A DNA stretch of 64,000 bases, taken from contig CAKUNF010000005.1 in NCBI GenBank assembly GCA_934668375.1, positions 1 to 64,000 of the forward strand, written 5' to 3'. A program made the translations under genes and the position numbers. The stretch comes from an uncultured Parolsenella sp. (GTDB lineage: Bacteria; Actinomycetota; Coriobacteriia; Coriobacteriales; Atopobiaceae). The notes beneath the pieces are model-generated. The model did no database searches and was not told the origin of the DNA. It saw only the letters and a program-made list of their open reading frames with translations. Shown here in pieces: positions 50,236-58,372 of this stretch. How positions within the stretch are numbered: the first letter of the stretch is position 1; every line of letters begins with the position of its first letter.

Positions 50236-51042
50236 ATGATGCAAGCGGCTCTTCTCACCGCCGTAGCGTACTTTCTCTGCTATGCCGGCAACTGGATGTT
50301 CGGTCAGTGCATGACCGAGCGCCCGCTCGTTGTTGGCCCCATTGTGGGCCTGTTCCTCGGCGATCCCGTCACCGGCCTCATGCTCGGCGCCACGCTCGAG
50401 GCCATTTATATGGGTGCCGTGAACATTGGTGGCTCCATCTCCTCCGAGCCCGCTACGGCCACGGCCTTCGCCGTCGCCTTTGCCGTGACGAGCGGCATCA
50501 GCCAGGACGCGGCGGTGGCGCTGGCCATCCCCATCGGCGTCGTTGCGGCGTTCGTGTTCATGTTCCTCAACAACGTGGCGTTCAACGTCTGGGTCCCGCT
50601 CATCGACAAGTTTGCTGCCGAGGGCTCGGCAAAGAAGCTGTTCGCCCTCAACTACTTCACGTGGTTCCTGCGCTTCTTCATCCTCGCCGTCATCATGTTC
50701 TTCGGCGTCTATCTTGGCTCCACCGTGGTCCAGGCGTTCGTTGACAACATCCCCGACGTCGTCATGCGCGGCCTCAAGGCGGCCGGTGGCCTCATGCCCG
50801 CCGTTGGCCTTGCCATCCTGATGAAGATGCTCTGGAGCAAGGAGCTCGCGGTCTACTACCTGCTCGGCTTCGTGCTCGTCATCTACTTCGGCATTCCTCT
50901 CGTTGCCCTCGCGGCCATCGGCGCCATCATCGTCGTGATCACCGCCATGCGCGACATCGAGATCAAGAACCTCCAGAAGAGTGGCGTTGCCAATGCTTCT
51001 GCCGAGAATGACACCGACGACGTGGAGGGATTCCTGTCATGA
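50236..51042 (+). CDS. PTS mannose-family EIIC component (second system)
   Basis: A 268-residue polytopic permease with TERPLVVGPIVGLFLGDPVTG near residue 28 and multiple hydrophobic segments. Starts 15 bp after EIIB and overlaps EIID by 4 bp (ATGA). Confidence 0.93.
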   Translation: MMQAALLTAVAYFLCYAGNWMFGQCMTERPLVVGPIVGLFLGDPVTGLMLGATLEAIYMGAVNIGGSISSEPATATAFAVAFAVTSGISQDAAVALAIPIGVVAAFVFMFLNNVAFNVWVPLIDKFAAEGSAKKLFALNYFTWFLRFFILAVIMFFGVYLGSTVVQAFVDNIPDVVMRGLKAAGGLMPAVGLAILMKMLWSKELAVYYLLGFVLVIYFGIPLVALAAIGAIIVVITAMRDIEIKNLQKSGVANASAENDTDDVEGFLS

Positions 51043-51872
51043 GCAAGCTGAATCAGAACCTCTCTGTTGAAGACAAGAAGATGCTCAACAGCATCTTCCT
51101 CCGCTCCTTCCCGATTTTCTCCGGTCGTACCGGTGGCCAGGTCCGCATGCACGCCGTGGGCTTCATCTGGACGATCATGCCGGCCCTGAGGCGCTACTAC
51201 AAGGAGGGCACGCCCGAGTTCACCGATGCCCTCGTGCGCCACACGATGTTCTACAACATCACGCAGAACGTCGGCACCTTCTGCATCGGCCTCGTTGCCG
51301 CCATGGAGAAGGAGAACGCCTCTGACGAGAACTTCGACGATCGTTCCATCACGGCCATCAAGACGGCGCTCATGGGCCCCATGTCGGGTATCGGCGACGC
51401 CATCTTCTGGGGCGTCCTGCGTGTCATCGCCGCCTCGGTGGGCATTAGCCTTGCCGCCCAGGGCTCTTGGCTCGGTCCCCTGATGTTCCTGCTCATCTAC
51501 AACATCCCGTCCATCCTGTGCCGCTACTACCTCACCTACGCCGGCTTCACCCTTGGCAGTGATTTCCTCGCCAAGATGAACGAGGGCGGCCTCATGCGCA
51601 CGATCACCAAGTGCGCCTCCATCCTCGGCCTCATCATGGTCGGCGGAATGACGGCCTCCACCGTTTCGTTCACCTCCGCCGTGCAGTTCGTCATCGAGGG
51701 TCAGGACCCGATCCTGCTCCAGACCTACCTCGACTCCATCTTCAAGGGCCTCGTGCCGCTGCTCGTCACCACGGGTTGCCTGGGCCTCATGCTCAAGCGC
51801 GTGAACGTGAACGTCATCATGTTCGGCGTGCTGGGACTCGCCATCGTCCTGGCGCTCCTCGGCATCGTCTAA
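51039..51872 (+). CDS. PTS mannose-family EIID component (second system)
   Basis: A 277-residue EIID with RSFPIFSGRTGGQVRMHAVG, FYNITQNVGTF and GPMSGIGDAIFWG signatures, then membrane segments to the end. It shares these motifs with the EIID at 3351 but the two are clearly different paralogues, as expected for different sugars. Confidence 0.93.
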   Translation: MSKLNQNLSVEDKKMLNSIFLRSFPIFSGRTGGQVRMHAVGFIWTIMPALRRYYKEGTPEFTDALVRHTMFYNITQNVGTFCIGLVAAMEKENASDENFDDRSITAIKTALMGPMSGIGDAIFWGVLRVIAASVGISLAAQGSWLGPLMFLLIYNIPSILCRYYLTYAGFTLGSDFLAKMNEGGLMRTITKCASILGLIMVGGMTASTVSFTSAVQFVIEGQDPILLQTYLDSIFKGLVPLLVTTGCLGLMLKRVNVNVIMFGVLGLAIVLALLGIV

Positions 51873-51884
51873 GAGTTCGCCTGG

Positions 51885-51920
51885 ATGGGGCGGCGCGCCT
51901 CCTACCTCGCGCCGCCCCAT
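51885..51920 (+). terminator. Hairpin between EIID and the HPr-like gene
   Basis: A perfect 13-bp stem (51885-51897 with 51908-51920), no T run. It could stabilise the upstream message or reduce read-through into the HPr-like gene. Confidence 0.5.
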
Positions 51921-51953
51921 ACCGCTATCGAGCGCAAATGAAGGGAGCCTCAC

Positions 51954-52214
51954 ATGTATGAGGAGAAGTTCGTCGTCAACAACGCGGAGGGCCTGCACGC
52001 GAGGCCGGCAGCAAAGCTTGTTGAGATTGCGGGCAAGTACGAGAGCAAGGTGGAAATCGTCCACAAGGGCAAGGCCGTAAATGCCAAGAGCATCTTGGCC
52101 ATCATGGGCGCCGGCGTCTACACGGGCTCTGAGGTGCTCCTGCGTATCGAGGGGCCCGACGAGCAGGCCGCAAGTGCGGAGCTGTCCGAGTACATGAGCA
52201 ACCTGCCTGACTAG
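51954..52214 (+). CDS. HPr-family phosphocarrier protein
   Basis: An 86-residue HPr. Phospho-His in GLHARPAAKL (His15) and regulatory Ser in NAKSILAIMG (Ser46) are both present, so it may be phosphorylated by enzyme I and HPr kinase. A dedicated HPr inside a PTS operon is usual where the system needs its own carrier. AAGGGAG lies 8 nt before the ATG. Confidence 0.92.
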   Translation: MYEEKFVVNNAEGLHARPAAKLVEIAGKYESKVEIVHKGKAVNAKSILAIMGAGVYTGSEVLLRIEGPDEQAASAELSEYMSNLPD

Positions 52215-52222
52215 GAAACCGA

Positions 52223-52268
52223 GGCGGGCCCCATCGCGAGGTTGGCGCGATGAGGCCCGCCCTTCTTC
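52223..52268 (+). terminator. Terminator of the second PTS operon
   Basis: Stem GGCGGGCC/GGCCCGCC (52223-52230 with 52254-52261) with an inner CATCGCG/CGCGATG pair, then CTTCTTCTG. The hairpin is clear, the T tract partial. Confidence 0.65.
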
Positions 52269-52289
52269 TGCGGAGAGAAAGGGAGCGAG

Positions 52290-53183
52290 ATGGACAAGCA
52301 CTTTGGGGCAGATGTTCCCGCCAAGGTTATCGGTAGGGACGTGGAAATCCCGCTTATAGGCTTTGGCACGTTCAAGATCTGGCCGTACGAGGCTCAACAG
52401 GCTGTGGAGGATGCCCTTGCGCTGGGCTATCGTCACATCGACACGGCGCAGGCCTATCTCAACGAGGTTCAGGTGGGCGCGGCACTCGCCGCGACGGGCA
52501 GGGCCGACGACACGTTTGTGACCACGAAGCTTCGCAACGGCGACCACGGCTACGAGGAGACGCTGCGCTCGTTTGAGGAGTCGCGCAAGGCGCTTGGACT
52601 CGATGTCATTGACCTGTTCCTTATCCACTGGCCCACACCGACGCTCGACAACTATGTGGACACATGGCGAGCGTTCATACACTTGCGCGAGCAGGGGTAC
52701 GTGCGGGCCATTGGCGTTTCGAACTTCCTCGTGGAGCATCTTGAGCGCATTATCTCCGAGACTGGCGTGGCTCCCGACGTCAACCAGATCGAGAGCCATC
52801 CTCGCTTCTGGCAGCCTGAGCTCGAAGCGTATTGCAAGGCCCATGGGATTGCCGTAGAGGCCTATTCGCCCCTGGGACATGGGTCAGACATCTCGAGCGA
52901 ACCAGTTGAGGCGGCCGCATCAGCACATGGCGTGAGCGCGGCGCAGGTGGTGCTTCGCTGGCACGTGCAGAAGGGGCACGTAGTGCTTCCCAAGTCCACG
53001 CACCCCGGGCGTATGCGCCAGAACATGGACCTTGGCGGCTTTGCACTGAGCGAGGCTGAGATGACGGCGATTGACATGCTCGATGACCCTGCGGCCACCG
53101 TCTCTCTTGACCCATATACGTTCTGCGCACCCCAGACGCTCGAGGACATGGTTGCGCGCGGCTCGGTGAAACTCGAGCCGTAG
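52290..53183 (+). CDS. Aldo/keto reductase
   Basis: A 297-residue reductase of the 2,5-diketo-D-gluconate reductase/AKR5-like group. Catalytic Asp and Tyr in YRHIDTAQAYLNE, Lys in VTTKLRN, His in FLIHWPTP; SNF and NQIESHP motifs follow; VVLPKSTHPGRMRQN binds NADPH. Unrelated in subgroup to the AKR at 42207. It follows the second PTS operon and a terminator, so its link is by position only. Confidence 0.9.
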   Translation: MDKHFGADVPAKVIGRDVEIPLIGFGTFKIWPYEAQQAVEDALALGYRHIDTAQAYLNEVQVGAALAATGRADDTFVTTKLRNGDHGYEETLRSFEESRKALGLDVIDLFLIHWPTPTLDNYVDTWRAFIHLREQGYVRAIGVSNFLVEHLERIISETGVAPDVNQIESHPRFWQPELEAYCKAHGIAVEAYSPLGHGSDISSEPVEAAASAHGVSAAQVVLRWHVQKGHVVLPKSTHPGRMRQNMDLGGFALSEAEMTAIDMLDDPAATVSLDPYTFCAPQTLEDMVARGSVKLEP

Positions 53184-53227
53184 GGCGCGGAACTGCCGGC
53201 GGGTTTCCACTGCCGCTCTCATCGCCC

Positions 53228-53360
53228 AACTTACCTGCACGTAATTTGAGGTTATCGGCAAAAAAGCCTGCCGACACGGTGGGCTGCACACAAATCGAGG
53301 TTATCGGAGCCAATGGCCGTCCGGCGGCTCCGATAACCTCGTTTTCCGTGCAGGTGGGTT
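53228..53360. repeat. Large nested inverted repeat, 133 bp
   Basis: Outer arms (53228-53241, 53347-53360; 12 of 14 paired) enclose a perfect inner 15-bp stem (53297-53311 with 53326-53340) followed by GTTTT. A 24-bp motif CTGCAC..AA.T.GAGGTTATCGG occurs twice directly (53235-53258, 53284-53307) and once inverted (53330-53353). It may end transcription of both convergent genes. Confidence 0.8.
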
Positions 53361-53439
53361 GTGCGTCTGGCGCTTGGCGCTCGGCGCTTCCGGCGCTTGG
53401 CGCACGGACTCGCGGCCGTCCTGCCGCCCGGTCGCTCAG

Positions 53440-55230
53440 CTACCTTCCGAGCAGCTCCAGCGCCTCCGCGGCGATGTTCTCCTCGGTCATGCCGCAGGCG
53501 GCAAGCAGCTCGTGCGGATCGTAGCGGTCGGGGAAGCCGTGGGGCAGGCCAAAGCAGCGCACGAGCGTGCCCGTGGGGCCCAGCGCCTGCGCGACGCGGC
53601 TGCCAAAGCCGCCGTCGAGCACGCCGTCCTCGAGCGTCACGACCACGCGGAAGCGTTCGGCCAGGCCGCGCACCCAGTCGCGGCTGATGCCGCAGGCAAA
53701 GCGCGGGTTCACGAGCGTGGCGTCCACGCCCGCGCCGGCCAGGCGATCGGCAACGCGCTGCCCAAGCGGCAGCGTGGCACCCAGCGCGAGAATCGCCATC
53801 TTGCCGCCGCCCTCGTGCAGGACCTCCGGCATGCCGTCGTCAAAGCCACCCTTCGGCAGCTCGACGTCCGGCCTCGACACCACGCCCGCACCCGGCACGC
53901 GGATGGCGACCGGCCCGCGCTCCCACTCGATCGCCCAGTCGAGCATGGCCAGGTACTCCTCGCGGCACGTGGGCGCCAGGTAGGTGAGGCCCGGCATGTC
54001 CCCGAGCATCGCGATGTCATAAAAGCCCAGGTGGGTGGCATCGGTCGTTCCAAAGGCACTCGAGCCAAACACGAGGATGGTCGCCGGTGCGGCGTTCAGG
54101 CACACGTCGTGCCAGATCTGGTCGTACGCGCGCTGCAGAAACGTCCCGTACACGCCGTAGACGGGACGCGCCCCGCCCGCGGCAAGCCCCGCGGCAAGCG
54201 TGACGGCGTGCTCCTCGGCAATGCCCACGTCAACGAACTGACGCCCAGCGGCGTGGCGGCGCGGCTCCGTGAAGCCCATCATGTAGGGCGTGGCGCTCGA
54301 GATGGCAATAAGTCGCTGGTCAGAGGCCATGCGGGCCAGCAGGTGTTCGCCGGTTATGTCCGCGTAGGTCGCAGGTGCCGTGGCCACGATCCCGCCGCTC
54401 GCACGCCCACCGCCGAGCTTCTCGCCCGTCACGGGGTCGAACGGCCCCACGTGGTGCCAGCTCTCTTCGTCCGCCTCGGCAGGCGCGAAGCCCAGCCCCT
54501 TGCGCGTGTGGACGTGCAGGACAACGGGGTGGTCGCAGCCGCGCACGGCAGCAAGCGCGGCCTCCACGGCCTGCTCGTCGTTGCCGTTCTCGACGTAGGC
54601 GTAGCCCAGGCCAAGCGCTCGGAACGGGTTGTCGGCGCACGAGCCGCCGCTCTCGCGCAGGCGGGCGAGCGAGGCGTACAGGCCGCCCTTGTTCCTCGAG
54701 ATGGACCACTCGTTGTCGTTCACCACGACGATGAGGCCGCTTCCCAGCTCGGCCGCGTTGTCGAGGCCCTCGAACGCAAGGCCGCCGGACAGCGACCCGT
54801 CGCCGATGACGGCCACCACGTCATAGTGCTCGCCGGCGAGGTCGCGCGCGCGTGCGAGGCCAACCGCGAGGCTCACGGACGTGGACGTGTGGCCCATGGA
54901 GAAGTGGTCGTGCTCGCTCTCCACGGGGCTCGCGAAGCCGGAGAGCGTCCCCATGCGCTGCGGGTCCAGGTAGTTCCAGGCCCGGCCCGTGAGCATCTTG
55001 TGGGCGTACGTCTGGTGCGAGACGTCAAAGACGAGCTTGTCTGCGGGGGAGCTGAACACGCGGTGGAGCGCCACCGTGAGCTCGACAATTCCCAGGTTGG
55101 GGCCCACGTGGCCGCCCACCTTGGCCGAGCTTTCGATGATGGCGTGGCGAATCTCCGCGCACAGGGCGGCCATTGCGGAGGCGGGCAGCGCCTTCACGTC
55201 TGCCGGCGACTCGATGTGCTCGAGGTACAT
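53440..55230 (-). CDS. dxs: 1-deoxy-D-xylulose-5-phosphate synthase
   Basis: A 596-residue TPP enzyme condensing pyruvate and glyceraldehyde-3-P, first step of the MEP isoprenoid route. N-terminal GGHVGPNLGIVELTVALH, VFDVSHQTYAHK and GDGSLSGGLAFE...NDNE (TPP motif); middle FVDVGIAEEHAVTLAAG (catalytic Glu); C-terminal transketolase domain with VTLEDGVLDGGFG. A little shorter than usual (about 620). The ATG after AAGGAG is taken; the long upstream frame is Pro/Ser-rich and not homologous. Confidence 0.95.
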   Translation of the reverse strand: MYLEHIESPADVKALPASAMAALCAEIRHAIIESSAKVGGHVGPNLGIVELTVALHRVFSSPADKLVFDVSHQTYAHKMLTGRAWNYLDPQRMGTLSGFASPVESEHDHFSMGHTSTSVSLAVGLARARDLAGEHYDVVAVIGDGSLSGGLAFEGLDNAAELGSGLIVVVNDNEWSISRNKGGLYASLARLRESGGSCADNPFRALGLGYAYVENGNDEQAVEAALAAVRGCDHPVVLHVHTRKGLGFAPAEADEESWHHVGPFDPVTGEKLGGGRASGGIVATAPATYADITGEHLLARMASDQRLIAISSATPYMMGFTEPRRHAAGRQFVDVGIAEEHAVTLAAGLAAGGARPVYGVYGTFLQRAYDQIWHDVCLNAAPATILVFGSSAFGTTDATHLGFYDIAMLGDMPGLTYLAPTCREEYLAMLDWAIEWERGPVAIRVPGAGVVSRPDVELPKGGFDDGMPEVLHEGGGKMAILALGATLPLGQRVADRLAGAGVDATLVNPRFACGISRDWVRGLAERFRVVVTLEDGVLDGGFGSRVAQALGPTGTLVRCFGLPHGFPDRYDPHELLAACGMTEENIAAEALELLGR

Positions 55231-55369
55231 GCGCGCTCCTTGTCCGTCTCGCCCTGGCCTTTCGGATTTGCAAACATATAGCTTTGCACATTTGCGGACA
55301 AAAGTTGTGGCCGGCTCGTGCCGGCGGGCCGCGTCGCCATGCCAGCGGTGACGTGTCCCCGGGGGATGG

Positions 55370-55465
55370 GAGCTTTGGGGCGGCAGGAGCGGTAGGGACG
55401 GTAGGGACGGCGCAGACAGCGGGGACGGTGAAGACGGCGGGAGCGGCAGGGACGGCGCAGGCCCT
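55370..55465. repeat. Imperfect GGNAGGGACGG tandem repeat upstream of dxs
   Basis: A G-rich, purine-biased stretch of repeating GGTAGGGAC / GGCGCAGAC / GGGGACGGTGAAGAC units in the divergent gap between dxs and the HD-domain gene. Low complexity; may vary in length between strains. Confidence 0.6.
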
Positions 55466-55507
55466 CGGGCCTTTGGGGTAGGCTTGGGGCGTAGAGAGGG
55501 GAGGCGC

Positions 55508-56020
55508 ATGGACGTGCGAGAAGAGGTGGCCGCGCAGGCGGCGCGCCTGGAGAGGGATGGCAGGCTGGGCGCGTGCCGCGGCTTTGTCCAGCACGGGGAC
55601 GTGAGCGTCTACGACCACGTCGTCTCCGTGGCATGTCAAAGCTGCCGGATGGCAGACGCGCTCGCCCGCGTTGGCGTGAGCGTTGACCGCGCCTCGCTCG
55701 TGCGCGGGGCCCTCTTGCACGACTACTTCCTCTACGACTGGCACGATCCAGACCCGAGCCATCGCCTCCACGGGTTCCGTCACCCGTTCTTTGCGCTCGC
55801 GAACGCGGAGGCCGACTTCACGCTGACGCCGCGCGAGAGAAACGTCATCGTGCGGCACATGTTTCCGCTGGTCCCGGTGCCGCCCACGTGCCGCGAGGCC
55901 TGGATCGTGTGCCTGGCCGACAAGCTCTGCGCGCTGCGCGAGACCGTCGAGCCGCGTGTTGCGGCGCTGCATGCGGGCCGTGCGGGCGTGCGCCGTGCCG
56001 AGAGGGGAGGGCGCCGATGA
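55508..56020 (+). CDS. HD-domain protein
   Basis: A 170-residue protein with a hydrolase HD fold: His in VYDHVVSVA, HD pair in RGALLHDYFLYDW, and late CLADKLCALRE (Asp). Family members are metal-dependent phosphohydrolases. The stop overlaps the start of the next gene (ATGA), so the two are coupled. Confidence 0.85.
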   Translation: MDVREEVAAQAARLERDGRLGACRGFVQHGDVSVYDHVVSVACQSCRMADALARVGVSVDRASLVRGALLHDYFLYDWHDPDPSHRLHGFRHPFFALANAEADFTLTPRERNVIVRHMFPLVPVPPTCREAWIVCLADKLCALRETVEPRVAALHAGRAGVRRAERGGRR

Positions 56021-57006
56021 GCCCGATGACGCCTGCCGCCGCGCCCCTGCTCGTGGCCGCCTCGGTTCCGCAGGCGCCGCTCTCCGGGCTGTTCCTGTCG
56101 TTTCTCGTCTACAGCTTTGGCGGGTGGCTGTGGGAATCCACGGTGTGCTCGATGATGAACCAGGGACGCTTCTCCAACAGCGGGTTTCTGCTGGGGCCCA
56201 TCTGCCCCATCTACGGCGTGGGGTGCCTGTTCTGCTGGCTGTTCCTGCGCGGCATCGAGAGCCCCGTGGCGCAGTTTCTCGTCTCGGGAGTGGCGTGCTG
56301 CGCGCTCGAGTACGCCGTTGGGGTGGCGCTCGAGAAGACGTGCGGCGCGCGCTTCTGGAACTACGACGACAAGCCCCTCAACATCCAGGGACGCGTGTGC
56401 CTCTACGGCTTTCTCATGTTCGGTGCGGGTGCCACGCTCGTGTGCCGGTTTGCGCAGCCGGCGCTGCTGGCGGGGCTTTCGGCGCTTCCTGCGTTTGCGC
56501 TCGAGGCGGCGGCCGGGCTGCTGGCAGTGGCCCTCGCGGTTGACCTTGTGCTTGCGATGGCGAGCTGGCGGCGCCTGTCTGCCCAGCTTGAGGCGCTGCG
56601 CACCGAGATCTCGCTGCGGCTCGACGAATCGCTGGGGGAGGCGTCCGAGCGTATGCTCGAGCGGCTGCCCGAGTCTGTGGTGGAGGGCGCGGCCGAGGCG
56701 TACGAGCGTACCCGTGACGCCGCGAGCGGGCTCGTCTCAAGGCTTGATCCGCGGGTGGCCGCGGCGGGGATGGGAGCTTCCACGGGCATGCTGAGGGAGG
56801 CGCTCGCGAGCGGGGCGTCCAAGCTCAAGGCACCTTCGCGCCCCGAGTGGCTCGACCGCGCGACGGAGGCGCTCGTTGCCCGCCTTGGCAGGCGTGACCT
56901 GCGCTTCTTCAACGCGTTTCCGCAGATGCGCTTCGAGCGCTATGAGGGCGCCATCACGCGCGCCGGCCTGCGCGAGCGCGTCCGCGAGCTGTTTGGGCGC
57001 AAGTAG
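56017..57006 (+). CDS. CmpB-like (putative ABC-transporter type IV) membrane protein
   Basis: A 329-residue protein. About 20-185 holds five to six membrane helices with the family signatures FSFLVYSFGGWLWES-like (FLSFLVYSFGGWLWE), NSGFLLGPICPIYGVG and WNYDDKPLNIQGRVCL. About 190-329 is a cytoplasmic helical region. Although named for ABC transporters, the function of this family is not established. It starts within the HD-domain gene's stop. Confidence 0.85.
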   Translation: MSPMTPAAAPLLVAASVPQAPLSGLFLSFLVYSFGGWLWESTVCSMMNQGRFSNSGFLLGPICPIYGVGCLFCWLFLRGIESPVAQFLVSGVACCALEYAVGVALEKTCGARFWNYDDKPLNIQGRVCLYGFLMFGAGATLVCRFAQPALLAGLSALPAFALEAAAGLLAVALAVDLVLAMASWRRLSAQLEALRTEISLRLDESLGEASERMLERLPESVVEGAAEAYERTRDAASGLVSRLDPRVAAAGMGASTGMLREALASGASKLKAPSRPEWLDRATEALVARLGRRDLRFFNAFPQMRFERYEGAITRAGLRERVRELFGRK

Positions 57007-57060
57007 GGGGCCGCGCGGCGGCCTGACAGACGATCTACCGAAATGGCGCCTTCATTTTTC

Positions 57061-57220
57061 GTCGCAAAGCCGAGAAGTGTACGAGCTCGACCCTGGATTG
57101 TGCTGGGGCTTGGCCGGAGTTCAATAGTTGCCAAGTCTCTGACCTGGCACTTTGCAAAATGCTGGATTTAGCGACATCCGCTAAATCCAGCATTGCTCGT
57201 ACACTTCTCAAGTTTGCGAC
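57061..57220. repeat. Large nested inverted repeat, 160 bp
   Basis: Outer 26-bp arms (57061-57086, 57195-57220; 23 of 26 paired) enclose a perfect inner 15-bp stem (57159-57173 with 57179-57193) and a smaller TTGCCA/TGGCA hairpin. Same architecture as 53228-53360 but unrelated sequence. It fills the 269-bp gap between convergent genes. Confidence 0.8.
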
Positions 57221-57275
57221 GGCAGGAGCCGCCTCGCGCCCGGTAGCGGCGTCGTGGAGGGGCAATAGGGCCGCC

Positions 57276-58244
57276 CTAGTGCCGCACCTCGTTGCGAACG
57301 GGCTCGCCGGCGACGAGGCGCGCCAGGTTCTGCGCGGCGATGTCCACGATGTTGTCGAGTACCACGCTCAGGTGGAACCCACCAGAGACATGGGGTGTGA
57401 GCAGCAGGTTTGGCGCGTCCCAGTAGGGGTGGCCAGTCGGAAGCGGCTCGGGTGCGCAGACGTCGAGGGCCGCGCCCGCAAGGTGGCCGCCCTCGAGCGC
57501 GTCCACAAGCGCCGCGTCCACGACGAGGTCCCCGCGCCCGCCGTTGGCAAAGTAGGCCCCCTGCTTCATGGCCGAGAAGAAGGCCCCGTCCGCAAGACCG
57601 CGCGTCTCGGCCGTGCTCGGCAGAAACGACGCCACGACGTCCGCGGTACCGAGGGTCTCGCCCAGCTCTCCCATGGTCACCACGCGCTCGAAGCCCTCGG
57701 GGGCCGCGCCGCCGTGGCGGTTCGCGCCGGTGACGTGGGCACCCATAGCCGCGCACAGGCGAGCGAAGTGGCTGCCGATGTCGCCCGTCCCTAGCACGAG
57801 CACATGCGCGCCAGACAGCGTCGTGACGGGTCCCAGTTCGCCCCACTCGTGGGCGCGCTGAAGGTCCTGGTAGCCGGGCAAGCGCTTCACGAGCGCGAGC
57901 ACCATGGCAAACAGGTGCTCGGAGACGGCTTGCCCATACGCGCCCGTGGCGCAGGCGAGCAGGGCGTCCGCAGGCGCCGTCCCGGCGGCGACGTAGTTGT
58001 CGTAGCCGGCGGAGTTGAGCTGCAGCAGGCGCAGGTGCGCGGCCTCGCCCAGCCGCTCCGGCGCGAGGTTGCCCACGATGACGTTGGCGATGGCAACCTG
58101 CTCGGGCGAGGGGTTGCCGAGCATGGCGCCGGCGGCCGGCTCCGCGTAGGTGTAGCGGGCGCTCGGGGCACCGGTCTCGAGTCGGGCGCGCTGGCTCTCG
58201 CTCAGCGGCAGAAGGACGAGGACGTTGAGGCTGCTATCGGTCAT
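57276..58244 (-). CDS. D-isomer-specific 2-hydroxyacid dehydrogenase
   Basis: A 322-residue dehydrogenase. The NAD-binding VLVLGTGDIGSHFA (about 140-153), FANGGRGDLV with Arg (substrate), DVCAPEPLP with Glu, and TPHVSGGFH with the catalytic His form the full set. It reduces 2-oxo acids such as glyoxylate, hydroxypyruvate or oxo-acid analogues. Not linked to its neighbours by spacing. Confidence 0.9.
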   Translation of the reverse strand: MTDSSLNVLVLLPLSESQRARLETGAPSARYTYAEPAAGAMLGNPSPEQVAIANVIVGNLAPERLGEAAHLRLLQLNSAGYDNYVAAGTAPADALLACATGAYGQAVSEHLFAMVLALVKRLPGYQDLQRAHEWGELGPVTTLSGAHVLVLGTGDIGSHFARLCAAMGAHVTGANRHGGAAPEGFERVVTMGELGETLGTADVVASFLPSTAETRGLADGAFFSAMKQGAYFANGGRGDLVVDAALVDALEGGHLAGAALDVCAPEPLPTGHPYWDAPNLLLTPHVSGGFHLSVVLDNIVDIAAQNLARLVAGEPVRNEVRH

Positions 58245-58372
58245 CGGGGTCTCCTTTCGCGTGATTGTCGGCCGTATTGTACGCGCGCGGCGCAGGCCCA
58301 CGCACCGCGGGCGCCCCGCCACGCGCGGGTGCTAGACTTTGTCGCGCAAACAAGCGTCAGAAGGGATACCCC

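Noticed and set aside
53440..55230. Assignment as a third transketolase
   Set aside because: Single-chain length near 600 and the GGHVGPNLGIVELT, VFDVSHQTYAHK and EDGVLDGGFG motifs point to DXS.
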